From Campylobacterota bacterium (GTDB lineage: Bacteria > Campylobacterota > Campylobacteria > Campylobacterales > JAADDG01): DNA of 8,041 nucleotides. This document shows positions 1 through 5,527 of the stretch, one piece after another (position 1 is the first letter of the stretch; each line of letters opens with the position of its first letter). Where the stretch lies: contig JAADDG010000232.1 of assembly GCA_013154075.1 (NCBI GenBank), positions 1-8,041 on the forward strand. The letters are read 5' to 3'. The position numbers were made by a program, and so were the translations under genes. The notes below the pieces were generated by a model, which was not told where the DNA came from, ran no database searches, and saw only the letters and a list, made by a program, of their open reading frames with translations.

Positions 1-1
1 A

Positions 2-496
2 AACTATATAGGCGTTACGGACGAGCCTAACGAAATGTATGCTAAAATTTTAAGCATTAGCGATGATCTTATGTGGAGATATTATGAGCTTTTAAGTTCC
101 AAATCCCTAAAAGAGATAGCCGCTTTGAGAGAGGGAGTGGAGAGCGGAAAAGTTCATCCAAAGAGCGCTAAAGAGCTTTTAGCGACGGAGATAGTGGAGA
201 GATATCACGATAAAGAGGCCGCTTTGAGGGCTAAGGAGGAGTTCGATAAGGTTCATAAACAAAGAGATCTTCCAAGCGATATCAAAGAGTTTGAACTAAA
301 AGGCCCTATTTGGATCGCTAAAGCTTTGGTTGAGAGCGGTATAGAGCCTTCCACTTCTCAGGCAAGAAGAGATATCAAACAGGGAGCCGTTAGAGTAAAT
401 CAAGAGAAAATTAGCGACGAACAGCTTAAGTTGGAGAGTGGTGAGTATATTTTGCAGGTAGGTAAGAGAAAATTTGCCAAAGTAAAGGTTAAATAG
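2..496 (+). CDS. tyrS: Tyrosyl-tRNA synthetase, C-terminal part (5' end outside window)
   Basis: This is the last 164 codons of TyrRS, the cytosolic enzyme that charges tRNA-Tyr with tyrosine. The reading frame is open from base 2 and begins NYIGVTDEPNEMYAKI, the stretch that in bacterial TyrRS follows just after the KMSKS catalytic loop. The ATG at 35 is therefore an internal Met, not the start. The middle is the helical anticodon-binding region. The end is an S4 RNA-binding domain, recognisable by IWIAKALVESGI, then STSQARRDIKQGAVRVN, and a closing short beta segment rich in Lys. The catalytic Rossmann domain with HIGH lies upstream of the window. The TAG stop at 494-496 touches the ATG of the next gene with no spacer, so the two are almost certainly cotranscribed and probably translationally coupled. 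Identification is secure; only the length upstream is unknown. Confidence 0.96.
   Translation, partial: NYIGVTDEPNEMYAKILSISDDLMWRYYELLSSKSLKEIAALREGVESGKVHPKSAKELLATEIVERYHDKEAALRAKEEFDKVHKQRDLPSDIKEFELKGPIWIAKALVESGIEPSTSQARRDIKQGAVRVNQEKISDEQLKLESGEYILQVGKRKFAKVKVK
484..488 (+). promoter_or_regulatory. Ribosome binding site inside the end of tyrS
   Basis: AAAGG lies 8 nt before the ATG at 497, inside the last codons of tyrS. It supports that start and coupled translation of the flavoprotein gene. Confidence 0.5.
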
Positions 497-1594
497 ATGA
501 AATTAAAACCTCTAAAAATAGGTAAACATACGATAGAGTATCCCATTATTCAAGGCGGTATGGGTGTGGGTATAAGCTGGGATCAGCTTGCCGGTAATGT
601 AAGTAAAGAGGGGGGTCTTGGAGTAATAAGCGCTGTGGGAACCGGTTATTATCAAAACAAGGCTTTTATCGAAAAGAGTATAAACGACAGACCGTATGAG
701 ACTATAAATTTCTATTCTAAAAGAGCTTTGGAAGAGATTTTCAAAAATGCAAGAAAAATTTGTTTAGATAAACCGCTTGGATGTAATGTTTTGTATGCCA
801 TAAACGATTACGGAAGAGTGGTGAGAGACGCTTGTGAGGCCGGAGCGGACATTATCATAACGGGAGCGGGACTTCCTACCAATATGCCCGAATTTACCAA
901 AGATTTTCCCGATGTGGCTTTGGTGCCGATAGTATCTTCCGCTAAAGCTTTGAAAATAATATGCAAAAGATGGACTCAAAGATATAAAAGAGTACCCGAT
1001 GCGGTTATTGTGGAAGGGCCTCTTAGCGGAGGGCATCAAGGCTTTACCTACGAGCAGTGCTTTATGGAGGAGTATCAGCTTGAGAACTTGATAGCTCCTA
1101 TTAAAGAGGAGATTAAGAAGTGGGGAGATTTTCCTCTGATAGCGGCTGGAGGAATCTGGGATCATGACGATATAGTTAAAATGATTGAACTCGGAGCGGA
1201 CGGCGTACAGATGGGTACGAGATTTATAGGCACTTATGAGTGTGATGCTCACGAGAATTTCAAAAAGGTTTTGATAAATGCCAAAAAAGAGGATATTTTG
1301 CTTTTGAAATCTCCGGTGGGCTATCCCGCAAGAGGGGTAAAAACCAAGCTTATAGAGCTTGTAGAAAAGAGAGAAGGTCCCGCGATCAAATGTATCAGTA
1401 ATTGCGTAGCGCCGTGCCAAAGAGGTAAAGAGGCTAAAGAGGTGGGTTATTGTATAGCCGATAGACTTTCCGATGCGTATGAGGGTGATTTGGAGACGGG
1501 TTTGTATTTTACCGGCTCTAACGGTTATAGGATAGAGGGACTAATATCGGTTAAAGAATTAATGCATAAGTTGGTGAATGGGGAAAATAGTTAA
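497..1594 (+). CDS. Nitronate monooxygenase / FabK-like FMN-dependent oxidoreductase (PF03060 family)
   Basis: A 365-residue cytosolic TIM-barrel flavoprotein of the 2-nitropropane dioxygenase family. Visible family features are PIIQGGMGVG (residues 16-25) at the first strand, the SGGHQGF segment with His180 at the position of the family's active-site His, AAGGI (216-220), and GADGVQMGTRF (233-243), which forms the FMN phosphate site. Family members oxidise alkyl nitronates or, as FabK, reduce enoyl-ACP; the sequence does not decide the substrate. The C-terminal third is longer than in minimal family members and carries Cys299, Cys303, Cys307 and Cys319 followed by an IADRL helix. The ATG directly abuts the tyrS stop, and AAAGG at 484-488 is a plausible ribosome site. 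The 3' end overlaps the amidase gene by 17 nt. Its place between tyrS and the amidase matches what I recall from Campylobacter, so it is part of a conserved housekeeping run. The family is sure, the exact reaction is not. Confidence 0.9.
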   Translation: MKLKPLKIGKHTIEYPIIQGGMGVGISWDQLAGNVSKEGGLGVISAVGTGYYQNKAFIEKSINDRPYETINFYSKRALEEIFKNARKICLDKPLGCNVLYAINDYGRVVRDACEAGADIIITGAGLPTNMPEFTKDFPDVALVPIVSSAKALKIICKRWTQRYKRVPDAVIVEGPLSGGHQGFTYEQCFMEEYQLENLIAPIKEEIKKWGDFPLIAAGGIWDHDDIVKMIELGADGVQMGTRFIGTYECDAHENFKKVLINAKKEDILLLKSPVGYPARGVKTKLIELVEKREGPAIKCISNCVAPCQRGKEAKEVGYCIADRLSDAYEGDLETGLYFTGSNGYRIEGLISVKELMHKLVNGENS

Positions 1595-3077
1595 ATTTTT
1601 ATCGATTTTTCTCATTTTCTTCACCCTTTTGTCGGCTGGAGATTTGAGAAAGGATATAGAGGCTAATTTAGCCAAGATTCCTTATTCTTCCAAAAAAGAG
1701 ATAATAAAAGCCAATAATAATTTAAAAAATCTTTATATAAAGGCTATTATCTCGGAGGATGAGGAGCTTCAAAAAAAGGCTCTCGAAGGTATTATAAGAA
1801 GTTCTAAGATTTTACATTTTCCGTATAAAAGATATGAAAAGGCGTATGAAAAGCTGACCTCCAAAAGTAACTCCGATAATTTTCAAAATAAAGTTGTTAC
1901 GAATAGTGACAACAGTAAAAAAAATTCTACTTCTTCTCAAAACAAAAAAACACCTTCAAGAATAAGAGATATCTCTTTTGAAAATAACTCTTTTTCGATT
2001 AGGTTGAATAGAGAAGCTTCAGAAGATGACTTGAGGGTTTTTGATTTAAATTCCAAAAAAAGATATATAAAGGTTGTGGATATTAAAACGAATCTACCCT
2101 TCATCCCTCCAAAAATAAAGCTTTTAAAGGTTGATAGAGTAAAGATAGCTCAAAATAAAAAGGGTCTCGTTAGAGTCGTTTTGGAGAGTAAAAAGCCGAT
2201 AGATTTCAGTTACGAGATAGCTGGAGATAAAATAATTTTTAAAACAGGCTCAATAAGCTCAAAAAATTTAAAAACAAAAAAAATAGCTTCCAGATCGTCG
2301 AAACCTAAGAAAGATAAAAAGAAGATAGTTTCAAATAAAGCTTTCGAGCACTCTTTTAAAAGCGAGAGTGTGTTTAAAAGTCTAAAAGCCTTCAACTCAA
2401 AAAAGGTGATAGTGATAGATCCAGGACACGGAGGAAAAGATTCCGGGGCTGTCGGGTATCAAAAAAGACAAGAGAAAAAGGCCGTTTTGGAGATAGCGAA
2501 AAAATTGGCAAAAGAGCTTAAAAGAAGGGGTTTTAAAGTTTATTTGACACGAGATAGAGACGTTTTTATAAATTTAAGAAACAGAACGAAAATAGCCAAT
2601 AGAAAGATGGCGGATATTTTTATATCCATTCACGCTAATGCGGCTCCTAATAAGAAAAGCTATCTTTCGATGAAGGGGGTTGAGACCTATTTTCTATCTC
2701 CCGCAAGAAGCGAGAGAGCTAAAAATGCAGCTGCTTTGGAAAATCAGAGCGATATGGTGAATATGGATTTTTTTTCGAAAGAGATATTTCTAAATTTTTA
2801 TAATAGAGAGAGGATCATAGCTTCCAATAAACTCGCTATAGACGTTCAAGCGGGAATTTTAAAAAGCTTGAGAAAAAGATACAAAGTCCTTGACGGAGGT
2901 GTGAGAGAGGGGCCTTTTTGGGTATTGGTGGGAGCTCAAATGCCTGCTATTTTGATAGAGGTGGGTTATATCACCAATCCTACGGATGCAAAAAGGCTTT
3001 TTAATCCTTTTTTTCAGAAAGCTCTTGCCAAGGGTATTGCGGACGGAATAGAGAGCTACTTTATTAAAAATAGATAA
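1578..3077 (+). CDS. amiA: Secreted N-acetylmuramoyl-L-alanine amidase (AMIN + Amidase_3)
   Basis: A 499-residue zinc amidase that cuts the bond between MurNAc and L-Ala of peptidoglycan in the periplasm, for daughter-cell separation and wall turnover. Residues 1-20 are a Sec signal peptide (KIVK, then a Leu/Ile/Phe core ending LLSA). Residues 22-95 are a charged helical region, and 96-126 a Ser/Asn/Lys-rich linker. Residues 127-225 resemble an AMIN peptidoglycan-targeting domain. Residues 226-272 are a second, Lys/Ser-rich linker. The Amidase_3 domain fills 275-499. Zinc ligands are His284 (in DPGHGG), Glu299 and His352 (in SIHANA); Glu461 (in IEVGYITN) is the catalytic Glu. An insert at about 376-420 corresponds to the regulatory helix of AmiC-type enzymes. 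The start is well fixed: an in-frame TGA at 1575-1577 sits directly before the ATG. No strong ribosome site is visible, so translation likely depends on the overlapping flavoprotein gene. The symbol follows Campylobacter usage. Confidence 0.94.
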   Translation: MGKIVKFLSIFLIFFTLLSAGDLRKDIEANLAKIPYSSKKEIIKANNNLKNLYIKAIISEDEELQKKALEGIIRSSKILHFPYKRYEKAYEKLTSKSNSDNFQNKVVTNSDNSKKNSTSSQNKKTPSRIRDISFENNSFSIRLNREASEDDLRVFDLNSKKRYIKVVDIKTNLPFIPPKIKLLKVDRVKIAQNKKGLVRVVLESKKPIDFSYEIAGDKIIFKTGSISSKNLKTKKIASRSSKPKKDKKKIVSNKAFEHSFKSESVFKSLKAFNSKKVIVIDPGHGGKDSGAVGYQKRQEKKAVLEIAKKLAKELKRRGFKVYLTRDRDVFINLRNRTKIANRKMADIFISIHANAAPNKKSYLSMKGVETYFLSPARSERAKNAAALENQSDMVNMDFFSKEIFLNFYNRERIIASNKLAIDVQAGILKSLRKRYKVLDGGVREGPFWVLVGAQMPAILIEVGYITNPTDAKRLFNPFFQKALAKGIADGIESYFIKNR

Positions 3078-3207
3078 TTCTAATTAATAATTATTATAAT
3101 CTTTCCTATGAAAATTATTTTATTGTTTATACTACTTAATAAAAATAATCTTTTTATAATAAAATATTATATATAATCCTTATTTTATATTTTATTAATA
3201 AAGTTAG

Positions 3208-3215
3208 TGTATAAT
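3208..3215 (+). promoter_or_regulatory. Probable sigma-70 -10 element of the Fn3 gene (TGTATAAT)
   Basis: TATAAT at 3210-3215 directly preceded by TG is the TATAAT box closest to the Fn3 gene. Transcription would begin near 3222 and leave a leader of about 45 nt. Upstream is AT-rich DNA without a TTGACA-like -35, which is usual for housekeeping promoters in Campylobacterota. The other TATAAT boxes upstream are alternatives, since AT-rich DNA yields such matches by chance. Confidence 0.45.
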
Positions 3216-3255
3216 TTAATAAAGTGCGCCTTAAGATTTGCCGATTTAATCAAAA

Positions 3256-3259
3256 AGGA
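3256..3259 (+). promoter_or_regulatory. Ribosome binding site of the Fn3 gene, within a small inverted repeat
   Basis: AGGA at 3256-3259 is 7 nt before the ATG at 3267 and supports that start. It lies at the loop/3' arm of an inverted repeat, TTTAATC (3245-3251) with GATTAAA (3258-3264). The stem has a single GC pair and would be weak. Confidence 0.5.
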
Positions 3260-3266
3260 TTAAAAA

Positions 3267-5156
3267 ATGAAGGGAATATTAAAAGATATTTTTATTTATA
3301 TAGTATTATTTACTTTGGCATTGAACGGAAAAATTTTAGCTAACAGTTTCACTATTTATAGTGATGCGGAAGACGGAACTACTGGCGGATGGAGCGTTGA
3401 AGATGACGATCCGGCGGGAGCTTACATATCCAATGTTTATGATAGTGAAAAAGGAAGTCGTGTTATAGCCTTGAGAGGAAACGGCTTTGAGAACTCCTAC
3501 GGACTTAAAAGAAAGGACGGAAACTATTGGTACAATACCGATCAATTCATATTTCAATGGAGTATGAAGACAAACTCCTATGTTAGAGTTTTCGTTTATG
3601 TTCTAACTTATGAGGGGTATAAATATCTCTATTACGACTCTACGAAAATAGACACACTTCAAACTACCGATTACTTGCATCACCAAATATCGGAAAATTC
3701 GTATGACGGCAAATGGCACACTTTTACGAGAAATTTAAGACAGGATTTAAGAGATTACGAGCCCGATAACGATATTTTATCCGTAGAGTGGATGGTGGTT
3801 AGAGGTGATGCTTACATAGATGACGTTATGCTAATGAGCGATGAGCAGTATAGAGTCCCAAGAACCCCTTCATCTCTAAGCTATTCTATAGTAAGAGGAA
3901 AACTCGTAAAACTTCATTGGAAAGATAGCGCTACGCAAGAGAGCTATTATCTTGTCTATAGAGACGGTAAAGAGATAGCCAAACTACCTCCTAATTCAAC
4001 CTCTTATTTGGATAGAGACGTAGATTACGATACGGAATATCTCTATGAAGTCTATGCCGTAAACGATAGGGGTAGATCGAAAGGAGTCTTTATAAAGGTA
4101 AGAACTCCTAAAGATTTGATTCCTAAAGCTCCGAGCGATCTACAAGTGAGCGTAAATTATAGGACCGCTATTTTAAGATGGAAGGACAATTCCGATAACG
4201 AAACATTTTTCGAGATATATAGAAACGGGGAGTATGTAGCGGATATTCCGGCAAATAGTACGGAATATAGAGACGAATGGCTGGATTTGGAAAAGACTTA
4301 TAAATATGAGGTATATGCCGTAAATAACGACGGAAGATCTTCGGCGGCCGTTGCCGTTGTAAAAACCGGCAAAGAGATATATAAACCTACCGGTCCTTCG
4401 AATTTAAGTGCCGTTGTTCAGGGAGATTCGATAAAGCTTACGTGGAAAGACAACTCCAATATAGAGACTATGTATAAAATAATTAGAAACGGTGAGCTTT
4501 TGGCCTCCTTGCCTGCAAACGTAACTCAGTTTGAAGATATTTCGATTCGTCCCAATACCGTTTATACTTACGAAGTTGTAGCTTCAAACAGCTTAGGTGA
4601 TTCCAAAGCCGCAAGAGTTACCATCAGAAGCTCTTATAGCGGCGTTAGAGAGGAGCAGATCAACGAAAACGTTTATGAAGATGCGGAGGACGGGACCACC
4701 AATAAGTGGATCATGTACGATACTTCCGGAGGCGGCGGAGTATATAACGTATATGATTTCGGAAGAAAAAACAGAGTGATTAAGCTTGAGGGAGAAGGAT
4801 ATAAAAGCGGTTTTTGGCTTAGAAAAAGCAACGGCTCTTTATGGCAAGATACACAGTATCATAAAATATCATGGAAATCTAAATTCGATTCTACTTTTAT
4901 AATCTATGTTTATGTAAAAACCACTAAGGGAGAGGTCTATCTCCAATATATTCCTGTAGATAGAGACGTAGTGATAGGCGGAAAATACAATTTCGCTTTG
5001 GGAAGTTTTGCAAAAGACGGCAGATGGCACACTTTTAAAAGAGATATAGAAGAGGATTTGAGAAAACTTCCCGATTTTGACGGTGAACTTATCTCCATAG
5101 AGGGATTTTTAGTAAGAGGTCACGGATATATAGACGACGTTAAAACTTTCAAATAA
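3267..5156 (+). CDS. Exported fibronectin type III protein with duplicated terminal modules
   Basis: A 629-residue protein with a Sec signal peptide (residues 1-25, Lys at 2 and 6, hydrophobic core, likely cut after ILA). Residues 29-190 are a first terminal module. Three Fn3 domains follow at about 198-281, 286-367 and 374-455, each with W-KD near the start and a Y-YEV-A-N-GRS type ending. Residues 468-629 repeat the terminal module. The two outer copies share DAEDGTT, NVYD, RVI-L-G-G, a long strand pair, WHTF-R, a D-R/EDLR helix, and VRG-YIDDV. This pattern of acidic start, WHTF and terminal IDDV recalls beta-jelly-roll carbohydrate-binding modules, but I cannot name the family. No catalytic domain, membrane anchor or cell-wall signal is seen, so a binding or adhesive role outside the cytoplasm is inferred. 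It has its own ribosome site and probably its own promoter; no functional link to the neighbouring amidase is shown. Domain calls for Fn3 are firm, the function is unknown. Confidence 0.88.
   Translation: MKGILKDIFIYIVLFTLALNGKILANSFTIYSDAEDGTTGGWSVEDDDPAGAYISNVYDSEKGSRVIALRGNGFENSYGLKRKDGNYWYNTDQFIFQWSMKTNSYVRVFVYVLTYEGYKYLYYDSTKIDTLQTTDYLHHQISENSYDGKWHTFTRNLRQDLRDYEPDNDILSVEWMVVRGDAYIDDVMLMSDEQYRVPRTPSSLSYSIVRGKLVKLHWKDSATQESYYLVYRDGKEIAKLPPNSTSYLDRDVDYDTEYLYEVYAVNDRGRSKGVFIKVRTPKDLIPKAPSDLQVSVNYRTAILRWKDNSDNETFFEIYRNGEYVADIPANSTEYRDEWLDLEKTYKYEVYAVNNDGRSSAAVAVVKTGKEIYKPTGPSNLSAVVQGDSIKLTWKDNSNIETMYKIIRNGELLASLPANVTQFEDISIRPNTVYTYEVVASNSLGDSKAARVTIRSSYSGVREEQINENVYEDAEDGTTNKWIMYDTSGGGGVYNVYDFGRKNRVIKLEGEGYKSGFWLRKSNGSLWQDTQYHKISWKSKFDSTFIIYVYVKTTKGEVYLQYIPVDRDVVIGGKYNFALGSFAKDGRWHTFKRDIEEDLRKLPDFDGELISIEGFLVRGHGYIDDVKTFK
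3351..3836 (+). repeat. Terminal module, copy 1 (coding repeat)
   Basis: Residues 29-190 of the Fn3 protein. It matches copy 2 (4668-5153) along its length. The best DNA agreement is at the DAEDGTT codons (about 3363 versus 4680) and at the codons for GKWHTF/GRWHTF (about 3709 versus 5021). The copies have diverged enough to indicate an old duplication. Confidence 0.75.
3858..4631 (+). repeat. Three tandem fibronectin type III domains
   Basis: Three repeats of about 82-84 residues at 3858-4109, 4122-4367 and 4386-4631. Shared positions are P-APS-L at the start, L-WKD(N)S--E, (Y/I)RNG or YRDG, the LPANST-Y turn, YEV(Y/V)A-N and a small-residue end strand. Short Lys/Pro-containing linkers join them. 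The copies are related but not identical, as expected for a stable tandem array. Confidence 0.85.
4668..5153 (+). repeat. Terminal module, copy 2 (coding repeat)
   Basis: Residues 468-629 of the Fn3 protein, homologous to copy 1. It keeps DAEDGTT, NVYD, RVIKL-G-G, WHTF-R and VRG-GYIDDV. It differs mainly in the loop after the first strand (SGGGG instead of DDDPAG) and in the loop before WHTF. Confidence 0.75.
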
Positions 5157-5157
5157 A

Positions 5158-5178
5158 GAGGAGAGATTAACTCTCCTC
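5158..5178 (-). terminator. Intrinsic terminator hairpin between convergent genes
   Basis: GAGGAGAG (5158-5165), loop ATTAA (5166-5170), CTCTCCTC (5171-5178) make a perfect 8-bp stem with four GC pairs. Read on the minus strand it is followed by TTTATTT, a U-rich tail, so it fits an intrinsic terminator for the leftward operon. The stop codon of the 110-residue gene lies in the loop. On the plus strand the stem begins right after the Fn3 stop, but the following CCCATCTTTC is a poor U tract, so rightward termination is less sure. Confidence 0.65.
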
Positions 5179-5499
5179 CCCATCTTTCATTATTTGATCC
5201 AATTGAGCTAATTCGTCTTGATATTTAAACAGCTCTTCTCTAACTTGTGCTATATGTTCGGCTTTCGCGTTTGAGGGAAACCATGTGGCTTTAAAATAAT
5301 CTTTTGAGGTTTTGCTTACGGCTTCTTGTAAAAAGGCCGAATACTCCAAGATATTGTCGCAAATAGCCACCTCTTTGGTCTCTTTATTCATCACTCTTAT
5401 TCTCCACGTATCGTCATCCACCGATTCTATTGCGGCTATTACCTCAAGGGTGTTTTCTTTATTGCTTTCGTTTTCGTTTTGAATATTATCTTTATCCAT
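5167..5499 (-). CDS. Small acidic hypothetical protein
   Basis: A 110-residue protein that I do not recognise. It has no signal peptide or membrane segment, so it is probably cytosolic. Residues 1-17 are Asn/Glu/Lys-rich and likely disordered. Residues 18-50 look like beta strands (LEVIAAIE, TWRIRVMN, KEVAICDN), with a DDDTW turn. Residues 51-66 are helical, followed by DYFKATWFPSNAKAEH and an amphipathic C-terminal helix (83-105). The WFPS motif before the last helix may be a useful family signature. AAGGAG at 5506-5511 precedes the ATG by 6 nt and makes the start sure. It follows the exonuclease-ATPase gene by 28 nt on the same strand, so it is probably the last gene of that operon, and its own terminator overlaps its last codons. 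Its strong ribosome site against a weak one for the upstream gene suggests it is made in larger amounts. A partner or regulator role is speculation. Confidence 0.8.
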   Translation of the reverse strand: MDKDNIQNENESNKENTLEVIAAIESVDDDTWRIRVMNKETKEVAICDNILEYSAFLQEAVSKTSKDYFKATWFPSNAKAEHIAQVREELFKYQDELAQLDQIMKDGEES

Positions 5500-5505
5500 A
5501 TTTAT

Positions 5506-5511
5506 CTCCTT
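5506..5511 (-). promoter_or_regulatory. Strong ribosome binding site of the small protein gene
   Basis: Minus-strand AAGGAG, 6 nt before the ATG at 5499-5497. It is the best Shine-Dalgarno match in the window and fixes the start. Confidence 0.7.
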
Positions 5512-5527
5512 GTTTGTTTTTTCGTAC

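Larger units (their letters stand above)
3078..3266. other. AT-rich intergenic spacer with AT palindromes
   Basis: This gap between the amidase and the Fn3 gene has about 28 G/C in 189 bases by hand count. It contains TATAAT at 3095-3100, 3155-3160, 3172-3177 and 3210-3215. It also has a perfect 12-bp palindrome TAATAATTATTA at 3085-3096 and an inverted repeat TATAATA-AAA-TATTATA at 3155-3171. No credible coding frame is present. I see no GC-rich stem followed by a T tract, so a clear terminator for the upstream operon is not evident. The last 45 bases are less AT-rich and look like a transcribed leader. Confidence 0.6.

Noticed and set aside
35..496. A separate 153-residue gene starting at the ATG at 35
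   Set aside because: The frame is open back to base 2 and the residues before the Met (NYIGVTDEPNE) are typical TyrRS sequence, so this is the inside of tyrS.
764..1420. A 218-codon open frame on the minus strand inside the flavoprotein gene
   Set aside because: It lies wholly within a well-supported conserved gene, shows no domain features, and has a composition expected from reading the opposite strand.
497..1594. Naming the flavoprotein fabK (enoyl-ACP reductase)
   Set aside because: The family shares the fold and FMN motifs, but the neighbours are not fatty-acid genes and nothing visible separates FabK from other members.
3078..3200. An intrinsic terminator for the tyrS-amidase operon
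   Set aside because: The inverted repeats here are made only of A and T, with no GC-rich stem followed by a T run, so I cannot support a terminator.
3858..4631. The repeated segments as a DNA-level satellite or CRISPR-like array
   Set aside because: The repetition is at protein level with about 82-84 residue Fn3 units, in frame and diverged at the DNA level.
4597..4779. A 60-codon plus-strand frame inside the Fn3 gene
   Set aside because: It is out of frame with a clearly real protein whose Fn3 and terminal module motifs run through this stretch.
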